Of a DNA stretch of 64,000 nucleotides, positions 36,859-46,187 are shown one piece after another. The notes under the pieces are model-generated. The model saw only the letters and a list, made by a program, of their open reading frames with translations, did not search any database and had not been told where the DNA came from. Within the stretch, counting starts at the first letter, position 1. The number at the start of each line of letters is the position of its first letter. The position numbers and the translations under genes were made by a program. This DNA is from Sphingomonas sp. BK345 (lineage in GTDB: Bacteria > Pseudomonadota > Alphaproteobacteria > Sphingomonadales > Sphingomonadaceae), in NCBI RefSeq assembly GCF_014193845.1, contig NZ_JACHZX010000002.1, forward strand, positions 310,001-374,000, in the 5' to 3' direction.

Positions 36859-38346
36859 ATGGCCACCTTAGCATTCGCACCGCCGGCATCGCCCGAGCCC
36901 GTCCACCTGCCGCGCAACGTCGAGGCCGAGGCGGCGATGCTGGGCGCGATGATGATCGACAACCGCCTGGCCGACGACATCGTCGACCGGCTCGAGCCGC
37001 AACATTTCTACGAACCGGTCCACGGCCGCATCTTCGCCGCGATCAAGTCGCTGCGCGCCACCGACATGCTGGCCACGCCGGTGACGCTGCGCCCGATGTT
37101 CGAGGCGGACGAGGGGATCAAGGAGCTCGGCGGCGTCGGCTATCTCGCCGGGCTGACCGGCTCGGGCGCCGGGCTGATCGGCGCGCGTCAGTTCGCGCAG
37201 CAGATCTACGATCTCGCGCTGTTGCGCGCGCTGGTCTCGGTCGGCCACACGATGGTCGACCGCGCGATGGACACCAGCGAGGAGGTCAACCCGCGCGCCC
37301 AGATCGAGGCCGCGGAGGAGGAGCTGTTTCGCGTCGCCGCTGACGGCGGTACCGAGAATGCGGTGAAGAGCTTCGCGCAGGCGAGCACCGCGGCGGTGAA
37401 GATGGCGGAGCGCGCGCTCAACTGGGGCGGCAACCTGTCGGGCGTCACGACCGGGCTCGACTCGGTCAACGCCAAGATCGGCGGCATGCACCATTCCGAC
37501 CTCATGATCCTCGCCGGCCGCCCCGGCATGGGCAAGACCTCGCTCGCCACCAACATCGCGTTCAACGCGGCGCAGCGCTGGATGCGCGACATGCGCGACG
37601 GCATCCCCCCGTCCAAGTCGGTCGGCGCCAAGGTGGCCTTCTTCAGCCTCGAGATGAGCGCGGACCAGCTCGCCACGCGTATCCTCGCGGAGCAGTCGCG
37701 GATCAGCTCCGAGGCGCTGCGCATGGGCAAGATCAGCAAGACCGAGTTCGAGCAGCTCGCCGCCGCCGCGGCCGAGCTGGAGAATCTGCCCTTCTTCATC
37801 GATGACACCGGCGGCCTCTCGATCGGCGCGCTCCACACCCGCGTGCGCCGGCTTCAGCGCCGTCATAACAACGAGATCGGGCTGGTGGTGGTGGACTATC
37901 TCCAGCTGCTCTCGGGCTCGGGCAAGGGCGACGGCAACCGCGTGCAGGAAATTTCCGAGATCAGCCGCGGGCTCAAGACGCTGGCCAAGGACATGAACGT
38001 GCCGGTGCTGGCGCTCTCGCAGCTGAGCCGCGCGGTGGAGCAGCGCGAGGACAAGCGCCCGATGCTGTCCGACCTGCGCGAATCGGGCTCGATCGAGCAG
38101 GACGCCGACATGGTGTGGTTCGTCTATCGCGAGGATTATTACACCGCGCAGCGCGAGCCCAAGCGGCCGATGGAGGGCGATTCCGCCAACGTCTTCGAGG
38201 ATCACGCGCGCTGGGCGGCTGACATGGAACGAGTCTATGGCCTCGCCGAGCTGATCGTCGCCAAGCAGCGCCACGGCGCCACCGGAAAGGTGGTGCTCAA
38301 GTTCGACCCGACGATCACGCGCTTCTCGGACTACGCCGGTTATTGA
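36859..38346 (+). CDS. dnaB: replicative DNA helicase
   Basis: 495 residues from ATG (MATLAFAPPASPEPVHLPRNVEAE). Hexameric 5'-3' helicase of the replication fork. N-terminal domain (about 15-120), linker, then the RecA-like domain with Walker A GRPGMGKTSLATN, Walker B VVVDYLQLL, and the LSQLSRAVEQR and SDLRESGSIEQDAD motifs. No intein. A longer upstream frame is open but lacks family features. Confidence 0.96.
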   Translation: MATLAFAPPASPEPVHLPRNVEAEAAMLGAMMIDNRLADDIVDRLEPQHFYEPVHGRIFAAIKSLRATDMLATPVTLRPMFEADEGIKELGGVGYLAGLTGSGAGLIGARQFAQQIYDLALLRALVSVGHTMVDRAMDTSEEVNPRAQIEAAEEELFRVAADGGTENAVKSFAQASTAAVKMAERALNWGGNLSGVTTGLDSVNAKIGGMHHSDLMILAGRPGMGKTSLATNIAFNAAQRWMRDMRDGIPPSKSVGAKVAFFSLEMSADQLATRILAEQSRISSEALRMGKISKTEFEQLAAAAAELENLPFFIDDTGGLSIGALHTRVRRLQRRHNNEIGLVVVDYLQLLSGSGKGDGNRVQEISEISRGLKTLAKDMNVPVLALSQLSRAVEQREDKRPMLSDLRESGSIEQDADMVWFVYREDYYTAQREPKRPMEGDSANVFEDHARWAADMERVYGLAELIVAKQRHGATGKVVLKFDPTITRFSDYAGY

Positions 38347-38354
38347 TCGGCCGG

Positions 38355-38493
38355 GTGCTCCTTCTAAAGCGGGAGCACAGGGTTCCGAAGTGCGAGGCGT
38401 GCGGCTCTGCGCTCCTGCGTGCGCAGGAGCACGGGCGCGTGGCGCGGAGGTAGCGCCCGCCTGCCGTCATGCCGAGCTCGGGCGCGGCATGAC
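38355..38493. repeat. cluster of short hairpin repeats, families C and D
   Basis: Three hairpins in the gap between dnaB and cobU: gtgctcc/ggagcac at 38355-38378, gctcctgcg-tg-cgcaggagc at 38411-38430, and gtcatgcc/ggcatgac at 38466-38493. They may also serve as terminators for the two converging transcripts. Confidence 0.6.
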
Positions 38494-38544
38494 ATAGGGG
38501 CGAGCATCGGCGGAGGTGGAGGGAGGAGGCGATCCTTCCCCCGG

Positions 38545-39060
38545 TTACCTGAGCACCAGCGGCAGCCCGGCGGCGACGAACACCACGCGGTCCGCGCGCG
38601 CGGCGACGCGCTGGTTGATCGTCCCCGCCAGGTCGCGGAAGCGTCGCGCCAGCGCGTTGTCGGGGACGATGCCGAGCCCGACCTCGTTCGCCACCAGCAC
38701 GACTCGCGCCGCGGTGTCGCGCAGCGCCGCGTCGAGCGCCTCCAGTGCCATCGCGGCATCTTCCTCGCCGAGCAGCAGGTTCGAGGCCCAGAGGGTCAGG
38801 CAGTCGACCAGCAGCACCGACCCCGGTCGCCCCTCGGCGACGATCGTCTCGGCCAGCGCGAGCGGCGCCTCCACCGTGCGCCAGCGCGAGTCGCGCTCGG
38901 CGCGATGCTGCGCCACGCGCGCGCGCATCTCGTCGTCGAGTGCCTGCGCCGTCGCGACGAACACGAGCGCGCCGCCGGTCGCCTCGGCGAGCGCCTGGGC
39001 GTGGCGGCTCTTGCCCGAGCGTGCGCCGCCCAGCACCAGTGTCACGCGTGGCTCGGTCAT
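38545..39060 (-). CDS. cobU: adenosylcobinamide kinase/guanylyltransferase
   Basis: 171 residues (CobP in Pseudomonas naming). Bifunctional enzyme that phosphorylates adenosylcobinamide and transfers GMP to it. Walker A LGGARSGKSRHAQ at the N-terminus, the catalytic-region pattern QHRAERDSRW, and LVDCLTLWASNLL. Divergent from cobD across 53 bases. No riboswitch is visible before it. Confidence 0.95.
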   Translation of the reverse strand: MTEPRVTLVLGGARSGKSRHAQALAEATGGALVFVATAQALDDEMRARVAQHRAERDSRWRTVEAPLALAETIVAEGRPGSVLLVDCLTLWASNLLLGEEDAAMALEALDAALRDTAARVVLVANEVGLGIVPDNALARRFRDLAGTINQRVAARADRVVFVAAGLPLVLR

Positions 39061-39113
39061 CGTCACTCCCGCCTTGTGTTCGCTCGCGCGGCTGGTGAAA
39101 GACGAGGCCGCCG

Positions 39114-40136
39114 ATGCTGCTGACCGATCCTCCTCCCGCACCCGCGGCCGCGCTGACCTATCACGGCGGTCGCGCCGACGCCGCCGCGCGTCTCTACCCC
39201 GACGCGCCCGCGCCATGGCTCGATCTCTCCACCGGGATCAACCCCTTCGCCTGGGACGGCGTGGATGTGCCGCTGGCCGCGCTGCGCGCGTTGCCGTCCC
39301 CGGCCGAGCTCGACGCGCTCCACCATGCCGCCGCCAACGCGTTCGGCGCGTCGGACACGGCGATCACGGCTTTGCCCGGCAGCGAGATCGGTTTGCGCGC
39401 GCTTGCCGGTCTGGCGCTGCCGCGGCCCTGGCACGTCGTCGTGCCGAGCTACCGTACGCATGAAGCGGCGCTTCCCGGCGCGATCACGATCGATGCCACC
39501 GCGGTCGAGGCAGTCGTCCCCGGCGGCGGCACGTTGCTGCTCGCCAATCCCAACAATCCCGACGGTCGCTGCTGGCCTGCGGCGCGTCTGCACGAATTGG
39601 CGCAGGCGCTCGCCGAGCGGGGCGGGGTGCTGGTGGTCGACGAGGCCTTCGCCGACGCGGTGCCCGGCGCCAGCGTGCTGCCGCTGCTCGCGCGCGACGA
39701 CCGCGTGCTGGTGTTCCGCTCCTTCGGCAAGTTCTTCGGGCTGGCCGGCGTGCGGCTCGGCTTCGCCGCGGGCGGGGCGGCGCTGGTCGGCGAGCTGGCG
39801 ACGCGGCTCGGGAGCTGGCCGGTGTCCACCGCGGCGTTGCGCATCGGCATCGCGGCCTATCGCGACATCGCGTGGATCGCTGCGACGCGGGAGCGGCTGG
39901 CCGCGGCGGTGGCGGAGCTGGATGGCGTGCTGGCCGTGCACGATCTCGCGCCGATCGGCGCCTGCCCCTTGTTCCGCTTGGTGGAGCGCGATGACGCGCC
40001 ACTGCTGTTCGAGCGGCTCGCCCGCGCGGGCGTGCTGGTGCGACCGTTCAACGAGGCGCCCGATCGGCTGCGTATCGGCCTTCCCGGCGACGCCGGGGCG
40101 CTCGCCCGACTCGGTGCGGCGCTCGACGATGGCTGA
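39114..40136 (+). CDS. cobD: threonine-phosphate decarboxylase
   Basis: 340 residues (CobC in Pseudomonas naming). PLP-dependent aminotransferase-fold enzyme that makes (R)-1-amino-2-propanol phosphate, the linker to the lower ligand. Marks: LDLSTGINPFAWDGV, LLLANPNNPDGRC, LVVDEAFAD, and the PLP lysine in SFGKFFGLAGVRLGF. Its end overlaps the start of cbiB by eight bases; cobD, cbiB and cobQ form a coupled plus-strand operon. Confidence 0.94.
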   Translation: MLLTDPPPAPAAALTYHGGRADAAARLYPDAPAPWLDLSTGINPFAWDGVDVPLAALRALPSPAELDALHHAAANAFGASDTAITALPGSEIGLRALAGLALPRPWHVVVPSYRTHEAALPGAITIDATAVEAVVPGGGTLLLANPNNPDGRCWPAARLHELAQALAERGGVLVVDEAFADAVPGASVLPLLARDDRVLVFRSFGKFFGLAGVRLGFAAGGAALVGELATRLGSWPVSTAALRIGIAAYRDIAWIAATRERLAAAVAELDGVLAVHDLAPIGACPLFRLVERDDAPLLFERLARAGVLVRPFNEAPDRLRIGLPGDAGALARLGAALDDG

Positions 40137-41415
40137 GCCCGTCGCCTTGGTGGCGCTCGCGCTCGACGCGGCGCTGGGCTGGCCGGCATGGCTCTACGCG
40201 CGCATGGGGCATCCGGTGGGCGCGATCGCGCGCGTGATCGCGGCGGGAGAGCGGCGTTGGAACGCGGTGGTGGATCCTCCTATCGTCGAGGAAAAGAGGG
40301 GGGCACAGCCATTGCCGCTCCCTCCTCCGTCATCCCGGACTTGGTCCGGGATCCACCCGTCCGCGAGTTTATCGCTCGACAAGGATGCGCGGAGCGCCGC
40401 CACTCCACCGGCTACGGCAGCAGGCAAGAGCATGTCGTATGCCACCTCGATCGAGGTAACTGCGATTCCGTATGAGCCGCGGACGTTCACCCAACTCGGC
40501 CCCGGCCTGCGCCGGTGCAACGCGGGGAGGGAGGGACGCGATCAAGTCACGCCAGTCGTCGACCGCCGAACCGAAACGAAGTCGTATTACCCCACCGAGG
40601 AGCCCGACCATCTCACCTCCGCGCAACGGCGACGGCGTCGCCTGCTCGGCGCGGTCACCCTTGTCGCCGGAGTTGCCCTCGCCGCCGGCACCGCCTGGCT
40701 GGCCGAGCGCGGCCTGCGCGCGACGTTCGGCGCGCCGGCATGGCTCGCCGTGGCGCTGCTCGCCTGGCCCGGGCTCGCGCAGCGCAGCCTCGACGATCAC
40801 GTCCGCCCCGTCGCCGCCGCGCTCGAAAGAGGCGATCTCGCCGCCGCTCGCGCGGCGGTCGGTCGCATCGTCGGGCGCGACACCGCCGCGCTCGACCGCG
40901 CCGGCGTGGCGCGCGCCGCGGTGGAGAGCTTGGCCGAGAGCTTCTGCGACGCCGTCGCCGCGCCGCTGTTCTGGCTGCTGCTGCTCGGACCCGCCGGCCT
41001 ATGGGGCTATAAGGCGATCAACACCGCGGACAGCCTGATCGGCCATCGCGAGCCGCGCTGGCGCGCCTTCGGCTGGGCGGCGGCGCGCACGGACGATCTC
41101 GCCAACTGGCTGCCCGCGCGGTGGGGCGGCGCGCTGCTGTGCGTCGCCGGCGCGGGAGGCTGGCGCGTGCTGTGGCGCGATTCGCGCCGCCACGCCTCGC
41201 CCAACGCCGGCTGGACCGAGGCGGCGATGGCGGGCGTGCTCGGCGTGCGGCTCGCTGGCCCGGTGGCGTACGACGGCGCCGTCGCGGACAAGCCGTGGAT
41301 CGGAGACGGTCGTGCCGATCTCGATGCGCGCGACCTTCGGCGCGCGCTGGTCGTCTACCGCCGCGGCTGCCTGCTGCTGTGGTGCCTGGCGGGGGCCGTC
41401 GCATGGGCGCGCTGA
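40129..41415 (+). CDS. cbiB: adenosylcobinamide-phosphate synthase with in-frame repeat insert
   Basis: 428 residues (CobD in Pseudomonas naming), about 110 longer than usual. Membrane enzyme that attaches aminopropanol (phosphate) to adenosylcobyric acid. The N-terminal [22 protein letters not shown] leads to a normal membrane segment after about residue 170. Residues about 48-164 are a hydrophilic foreign stretch encoded by repeat-like DNA. The rest is intact: [51 protein letters not shown] and [13 protein letters not shown]. cobQ overlaps its end by 13 bases. Activity despite the insert is plausible but unproven. Confidence 0.9.
   Translation: MAEPVALVALALDAALGWPAWLYARMGHPVGAIARVIAAGERRWNAVVDPPIVEEKRGAQPLPLPPPSSRTWSGIHPSASLSLDKDARSAATPPATAAGKSMSYATSIEVTAIPYEPRTFTQLGPGLRRCNAGREGRDQVTPVVDRRTETKSYYPTEEPDHLTSAQRRRRRLLGAVTLVAGVALAAGTAWLAERGLRATFGAPAWLAVALLAWPGLAQRSLDDHVRPVAAALERGDLAAARAAVGRIVGRDTAALDRAGVARAAVESLAESFCDAVAAPLFWLLLLGPAGLWGYKAINTADSLIGHREPRWRAFGWAAARTDDLANWLPARWGGALLCVAGAGGWRVLWRDSRRHASPNAGWTEAAMAGVLGVRLAGPVAYDGAVADKPWIGDGRADLDARDLRRALVVYRRGCLLLWCLAGAVAWAR
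40270..40620. repeat. repeat-derived insert inside cbiB
   Basis: About 350 bases that interrupt cbiB without closing the frame. Contains tcccggac-ttg-gtccggga at 40333-40351 (family D) and a cggcc…ggccg-like hairpin near 40500-40515. Boundaries are estimated from where CbiB similarity stops and resumes. Confidence 0.65.
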
Positions 41416-42866
41416 TGCTGCAGGGCACCGGGTCCGACGTCGGCAAGTCGGTGCTCGTCGCGGGACTGTGCCGCGCCTTCGCTAACCGCGGCCTGTCGGT
41501 ACGTCCGTTCAAGCCGCAGAACATGTCGACCAACGCCGCGGTCACCGTCGACGGCGGCGAGATCGGGCGCGCGCAGGCGACGCAGGCGCTCGCCGCGCGC
41601 TTGGCGCCGCACAGCGACATGAACCCGGTGCTGCTCAAGCCGCAGGGCGACCGCACCTCGCAGCTGATCGTGGGCGGGCGCGTCCGCGGGGTGCTGCGCG
41701 CGAGCGAGTGGCGGCAGGGCCGCGAGGGACTGCTCGACGACGTGCTGGCGAGCTACCGCCGGCTCGCGCGTGGCGCCGACCTCGTGATGGTGGAGGGCGC
41801 CGGCTCGCCCGCGGAGATCAACCTGCGCGCGGGCGACATCGCCAACATGGGTTTCGCGCGCGCCGCCGACGTGCCCGTTGTGCTCGTCGGCGACATCGAC
41901 CGCGGCGGCGTGATCGCCGCGCTGGTCGGTACCCGCGCGGTGATCGATCCCGCCGACGCCGCGATGGTGCGCGGTTTTCTCGTCAACAAGTTTCGCGGCG
42001 ATCCCGCCCTGTTCGAGGACGGCTATCGCGCGATCGAGCAGCGCAGCGGCTGGCGCGGCTACGGCGTCGTGCCTTGGCTCGCGGAGGCGCGGCGGCTGCC
42101 GAGCGAGGACGCAGTGGTGCTTCAGCGTGCGCCTGCCGCGGCAGGCGGGCGGATCGTGGTGGCGTGCCCGATCACGCCCCACATCGCCAATTTCGACGAT
42201 CTCGATCCGTTGCGGCTCGAGCCTGAAGTCGAGCTGGTGATGGTGCCGCCCGGTACGCCGATCCCCGCCGAGGCGGCGCTGATCGTGCTGGCCGGCTCGA
42301 AGGCGACGATCGCCGACCTGCGCGCGCTCCGGCGCGAGGGCTGGGACATCGACGTGCGCGCGCATGTCCGCCGTGGCCGACCGGTACTCGGGCTGTGCGG
42401 CGGCTATCAGATGCTCGGCCGCAGCGTGGCCGACCCCGGCGGCGTCGAGGGACCCGCGGAGACGGTCGAGGGGCTCGCTCTGCTCGACGTCACCACGGTG
42501 CTGAGTGGCGACAAGCGGCTGGTCGCGGTCGCGGGCGCGGCGCGCGGCGCTCGCTTCGAGGGCTATGAAATGCACCTTGGTCTCACCGCAGGCGCCGACA
42601 CCGCGCGCGCGCCGGTGCGGTTCGACGACGGACGTGAGGATGGCGCCGCGTCCGCCAATGGGCTCGTGGCAGGCACCTATGTCCACGGGCTGTTCGCGCT
42701 CGCCGAGCAGCGCCGCGCCTGGCTCGCCCCGCTCGGCGTCGCGGGCGGCGGAGTCGACCATCGTGCCGACATCGACGCCGCACTCGACTCGATCGCGGCG
42801 ACCCTGGAGCGACATATCGACCTGGACGCGCTGCTGGCGCTGGCGAGCGAGGCGGGGGCGGTGTGA
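41403..42866 (+). CDS. cobQ: cobyric acid synthase
   Basis: 487 residues. Uses ATP and glutamine to amidate four carboxylates of adenosylcobyrinic acid diamide. N-terminal synthetase with [19 protein letters not shown] and [13 protein letters not shown]-terminal class I-like glutamine amidotransferase with the cysteine in [11 protein letters not shown] and the late histidine in GTYVHGLF. Starts 13 bases before the cbiB stop. Length normal. Confidence 0.96.
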   Translation: MGALMLQGTGSDVGKSVLVAGLCRAFANRGLSVRPFKPQNMSTNAAVTVDGGEIGRAQATQALAARLAPHSDMNPVLLKPQGDRTSQLIVGGRVRGVLRASEWRQGREGLLDDVLASYRRLARGADLVMVEGAGSPAEINLRAGDIANMGFARAADVPVVLVGDIDRGGVIAALVGTRAVIDPADAAMVRGFLVNKFRGDPALFEDGYRAIEQRSGWRGYGVVPWLAEARRLPSEDAVVLQRAPAAAGGRIVVACPITPHIANFDDLDPLRLEPEVELVMVPPGTPIPAEAALIVLAGSKATIADLRALRREGWDIDVRAHVRRGRPVLGLCGGYQMLGRSVADPGGVEGPAETVEGLALLDVTTVLSGDKRLVAVAGAARGARFEGYEMHLGLTAGADTARAPVRFDDGREDGAASANGLVAGTYVHGLFALAEQRRAWLAPLGVAGGGVDHRADIDAALDSIAATLERHIDLDALLALASEAGAV

Positions 42867-42891
42867 GGGGCTCCTGCGCGAGCACCGGCGC

Positions 42892-43602
42892 TCAGCCCAG
42901 CGCGACGACCATCACGAGCAGCCCGGTCTCGATCAGTTCCACGCCTGCGCCGTGCGCGTCGCCGTTGATCCCGCCGAGCCGCCGCTTCAGCCACCAGCCG
43001 TAGAGCCCCATCAGCGGCAGAGCGGTGAGCAGCGCCGGCTGGAGCGCGCCCGCGGCGAACAGCAGCGCACCCCAGCCGGCGAGGTCACGGACGCGCACCG
43101 CGCCGGCCAGCGTCGCGCCGAGCCCGGGTTTGAGCGGCGGCAGCCAGCGCGCCCAGGCGAGCGGCCCCGCCCGCGCCGCCGCGGCGACCAGCGGCAGCGT
43201 CCACCAGCCGCCGGCCGGCAGCGCGTGGAGCAGCACCAATTTGGCGAGCAGCTGGAGCGTGATCGCGACCACGCCGAAGCTTCCCACCTGCGGCTCGGCG
43301 AGGACGCGCAGCAGCCGTCCGCGGTCGCCGTGCGCGGCCCCGAGCGCGTCGGCGAGGTCGCTCAGGCCGTCGAGGTGGAGCGCGCCCGTGAGCGCGACCC
43401 AGCTGACCAGCGCGGCCAGCGCGCCGAGCCATGGGTCGCGCGTGCCCGCGAGCGCGCCCGCGATCGCGACGATCGCCCCGACGATCAGGCCGGCGAGTGG
43501 GTAGCAGCGGATCGACGCGGTCCAGTCGCGCTCGGTCGCTGCCACTCGCGGCAGCGGCAAACGCGTGAGGAAGCCGAGCGCGACGACGAGCGCGCGGATC
43601 AT
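42892..43602 (-). CDS. cobS: adenosylcobinamide-GDP ribazoletransferase
   Basis: 236 residues (CobV in Pseudomonas naming). Integral membrane enzyme that joins adenosylcobinamide-GDP with alpha-ribazole (phosphate) to give cobalamin. Conserved ALHLDGLSDLADALGAAHGDR with the metal-binding aspartates, and the C-terminal GGINGDAHGAGVELIET. Six or seven hydrophobic segments. Last gene of the cbtB-cobS operon; its ATG overlaps the cobC stop. Confidence 0.95.
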   Translation of the reverse strand: MIRALVVALGFLTRLPLPRVAATERDWTASIRCYPLAGLIVGAIVAIAGALAGTRDPWLGALAALVSWVALTGALHLDGLSDLADALGAAHGDRGRLLRVLAEPQVGSFGVVAITLQLLAKLVLLHALPAGGWWTLPLVAAAARAGPLAWARWLPPLKPGLGATLAGAVRVRDLAGWGALLFAAGALQPALLTALPLMGLYGWWLKRRLGGINGDAHGAGVELIETGLLVMVVALG

Positions 43603-44165
43603 CGCAGCGCGGTGATCTGGGTCACCGGCGTCGCGCCCGGCCAGCGTCGCAGCGTCACGGTCGCGGCATAAGGCAGGTCGAACATCCACACCTGGCGCGA
43701 GTCGAGCCCGCACGCGACCGCCAGCGCGGCGCGGATCGCGCCGGCATGCGTGAGGACCAGGGTGCCGGGGGGCAGCGAGTCCAGCGCCGCCGAGACGCGC
43801 GCGGTGAGCGTCGACCAGCGCTCGCCGCCGGGCGGGGCGGCACCTTCCGGGTCGGCCCAGAAAGCGGCGAGCTGTTCCGGGTCGAGCGCGTCCGGGTGGC
43901 AGGCGTCCCACTCGCCGAAGTCGAGTTCGCGCCAGCGTGCGTCCGTGCTGACCGGCACCTTGGCCGTGCGTGCGACCGCGACGGCGCAGTCGTGCGCGCG
44001 CGCCAGGTCCGAGCTCATCACGCGCTCGAAGCGGAGCGTGGTGGCCGCGGCGACGCAGCTCGCCAGCCCGGCAGGGGTAACGGGCACGTCGCTGCGACCG
44101 TTGAGATGCCCGGCGAAAGCTGTGGCGCCGTGGCGCATCAGGTGGACCGTGAACGGGGCGGTCAC
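43599..44165 (-). CDS. cobC: alpha-ribazole phosphatase-like histidine phosphatase
   Basis: 188 residues from a GTG that overlaps the cobT stop. Histidine phosphatase superfamily: the phospho-histidine motif LMRHGAT, the conserved arginine block SSDLARAHDCAVAVA, acidic WRELDFGEWD, and the second histidine in LVLTHAGAIRAAL. Placement between cobT and cobS supports removal of phosphate from alpha-ribazole-5'-phosphate or adenosylcobalamin-5'-phosphate. Confidence 0.88.
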   Translation of the reverse strand: MTAPFTVHLMRHGATAFAGHLNGRSDVPVTPAGLASCVAAATTLRFERVMSSDLARAHDCAVAVARTAKVPVSTDARWRELDFGEWDACHPDALDPEQLAAFWADPEGAAPPGGERWSTLTARVSAALDSLPPGTLVLTHAGAIRAALAVACGLDSRQVWMFDLPYAATVTLRRWPGATPVTQITALR

Positions 44166-45175
44166 CCCGCGCTCACCCCCGCGTCGGCGAAGGTCGCCAT
44201 GCGCTCGTGCGCGGCGAGCGCGGCACGGACCACCGCCGCCGCGACCGCGGCGCCGCTCGCCTCGCCCAGCCGCAGGTCGAGCGCGAGCAGCGGAGCCAGA
44301 CCGAGACCGGCGAGCAGCCGCGCGTGCCCCGGCTCGGCCGAGCGATGGCCGGCGAGGCAATGGTCGATGATCGTCGGCGCCGCGACCGCGAGCGGGGCGA
44401 GCGGGGCGGTGGCGATGAAGCCGTCGAGCAGCACCGGCACGCGGGCGTGGCGGGCCGCGATCACCGCGCCGGCCATGGCGGCGATCTCGCGCCCGCCGAG
44501 CCGGCGCAGCGCCTCGAACGGCGTGTTGGCGCGGGCGCGGTGACGCGTCAGCGCGCGCGCGACTGCGTCGCGCTTGGCCGTCGCCGCCGCGCCGCTCACC
44601 CCGCTGCCGGGGCCGACCCAGTCGGCAGCATCGCCGCCCAGCGCGGCGGCGCAGAGCGCGGCGGCGACGGTGGAGTTGGCGATGCCCATCTCGCCGGGGA
44701 CGAGCAGGTCGAGCCCGGGCTCGACCGTGGCGGCGCCCGCCATCAGCGCTTCGCCGCACTCGGCCTCGCTCATCGCGTCGGTCTCGGCGATGTCGCCGGT
44801 CGGGCGGTCGAGCTCGAGCGCGGTGACGGTCAGCTCCAGCCCGGCGGACCCGGCGAGCGCGTTGATCGCGGCACCTCCTGCGGCGAAGTTCGCCACCATC
44901 TGCGCGGTGACCTCGGGTGGGAAAGCGCTCACACCGCGCGCCGCGACGCCGTGGTTGCCCGCGAAGAGCGCGACCCGTCCGCGCTCCAGCTTCGGGATCG
45001 CGCGCCCCTGCCAGGCTGCCATGAATAGCGCGATCTCCTCGAGCCGGCCGAGCGAGCCGCGCGGCTTGGTCAGCTCCGCCTGCCGCGCCGCCGCGGCGGC
45101 GCGCGCGCTCGCGTCGGGGGCGGGAAGGGTGCGCAGCGCGAGATCGAGCGCGGCGGGCGTGTCGAGCCGGATCAT
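44162..45175 (-). CDS. cobT: nicotinate-nucleotide-dimethylbenzimidazole phosphoribosyltransferase
   Basis: 337 residues (CobU in Pseudomonas naming). Activates the lower-ligand base by forming alpha-ribazole phosphate. Blocks: LTKPRGSLGRLEEIA, LFAGNHGVAARGVSAFP, GEMGIANSTVAAAL, and the catalytic-glutamate region GHRSAEPGH. ATG overlaps the DUF1636 stop; a longer upstream frame lacks family features. Confidence 0.95.
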   Translation of the reverse strand: MIRLDTPAALDLALRTLPAPDASARAAAAARQAELTKPRGSLGRLEEIALFMAAWQGRAIPKLERGRVALFAGNHGVAARGVSAFPPEVTAQMVANFAAGGAAINALAGSAGLELTVTALELDRPTGDIAETDAMSEAECGEALMAGAATVEPGLDLLVPGEMGIANSTVAAALCAAALGGDAADWVGPGSGVSGAAATAKRDAVARALTRHRARANTPFEALRRLGGREIAAMAGAVIAARHARVPVLLDGFIATAPLAPLAVAAPTIIDHCLAGHRSAEPGHARLLAGLGLAPLLALDLRLGEASGAAVAAAVVRAALAAHERMATFADAGVSAG

Positions 45176-45585
45176 GCGACGACAAATCCCTCTGGCGGGG
45201 TGCGAGTGAGAAAATGCCCCTTCACGCCGGCCGGCCACTCCTTGAACGGCACCTGGCCGGTCTCGGTGGCGGCGTAGCGCGCGGCATAGTCGAGGATGGC
45301 GCGCGCGGCGTCGTCCCCGGGGGCGAAGCGGCCGAGTACATAGCCCACCTTGCCCGGCGCGCGCAGGTGGACGGTGCAGAAGTCGGCGCACGCGAACAGG
45401 CACGGCATTTCCTCGACTGACACCGCGGCATAGGCCGGGTCGCTCGCCTGCAGTGCGTGCAGCGCGGCTGCAAGCCGCGCACCGCCGCGCGCGCCGTCGC
45501 CGTCCTCGCGCGCCTCGGCGCTGTGGCGACAGGTGTTGCACGCGACGACCGACGTGCCGGGCGCGGCGGCGCGAAGCGTGACCAT
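45172..45585 (-). CDS. DUF1636 cysteine-rich protein
   Basis: 137 residues. Two cysteine clusters, CNTCRHSAE (about residue 16) and CLFACADFCTVHL (about residue 61), resemble a thioredoxin-like [2Fe-2S] ferredoxin or a metal-binding site. DUF1636 proteins are regularly encoded with cobalamin and cobW genes but have no proven function. The gene lies between cobO and cobT with 1- and 4-base overlaps, under the cbtB riboswitch, so a role in metal handling or redox for B12 synthesis is a reasonable inference. Confidence 0.85.
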   Translation of the reverse strand: MVTLRAAAPGTSVVACNTCRHSAEAREDGDGARGGARLAAALHALQASDPAYAAVSVEEMPCLFACADFCTVHLRAPGKVGYVLGRFAPGDDAARAILDYAARYAATETGQVPFKEWPAGVKGHFLTRTPPEGFVVA

Positions 45586-46187
45586 CAGAACTCCACTCCC
45601 GGTTGCGCCTTCACCCCGCCGCGGAACGGGTGTTTGACCTGGGTCATCTCGGTGACGAGGTCCGCGGCCTCGATCAGCGCGGCGGGCGCGTTGCGCCCGG
45701 TGACGACGAGATGCGTCATCGCCGGTCGGGCTGCGGCGACTGCGAGCACGTCGGCGACCGGCAGATAATCGTAGCGCAGGACGATGTTGAGCTCGTCCGC
45801 GATCACCATCGCGTACGACGGGTCGGCGACCATCCGCGCCACCTCGTCCCACGCGGCGCGCGCCACCGCCATGTCGCGGGCGCGGTCCTGCGTGTCCCAG
45901 GTGAAGCCCTCGCCCATCACACGGAAGGTGACGAGATCGGGGAAGGCGTCGAACACCGCGCGCTCGCCGGTGGTCATCGCGCCCTTGACGAACTGGACGA
46001 TGCCGACGCGCATGCCGTGGCCGATCGTGCGCACCGCCATGCCGAAGGCGGCGGTGGTCTTGCCCTTGCCCGCGCCGGTGTGGACGATCAGCAGGCCCTT
46101 CTCCTGCGTCTTGGTCGCCATCATCGCGCGCCGGCTCGCCTGCACCCGGCGCATCTTCTCGGTGTGGCGCTGCTCGGTGGCGGTCAT
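45585..46187 (-). CDS. cobO: cob(I)yrinic acid a,c-diamide adenosyltransferase
   Basis: 200 residues, CobA/CobO type. Transfers the adenosyl group of ATP to Co(I) of the corrinoid. P-loop variant VHTGAGKGKTTAAFGMAVR, GEGFTWDTQD, and the C-terminal LVTEMTQVKHPFRGGVKAQPGVEF typical of the family. Start overlaps cbtA; stop shares one base with the DUF1636 ATG. Confidence 0.96.
   Translation of the reverse strand: MTATEQRHTEKMRRVQASRRAMMATKTQEKGLLIVHTGAGKGKTTAAFGMAVRTIGHGMRVGIVQFVKGAMTTGERAVFDAFPDLVTFRVMGEGFTWDTQDRARDMAVARAAWDEVARMVADPSYAMVIADELNIVLRYDYLPVADVLAVAAARPAMTHLVVTGRNAPAALIEAADLVTEMTQVKHPFRGGVKAQPGVEF

Noticed and set aside
38355..38493. Short regular hairpins as a CRISPR array
   Set aside because: The units are self-complementary, irregularly spaced and belong to different families; there are no spacers or cas genes.
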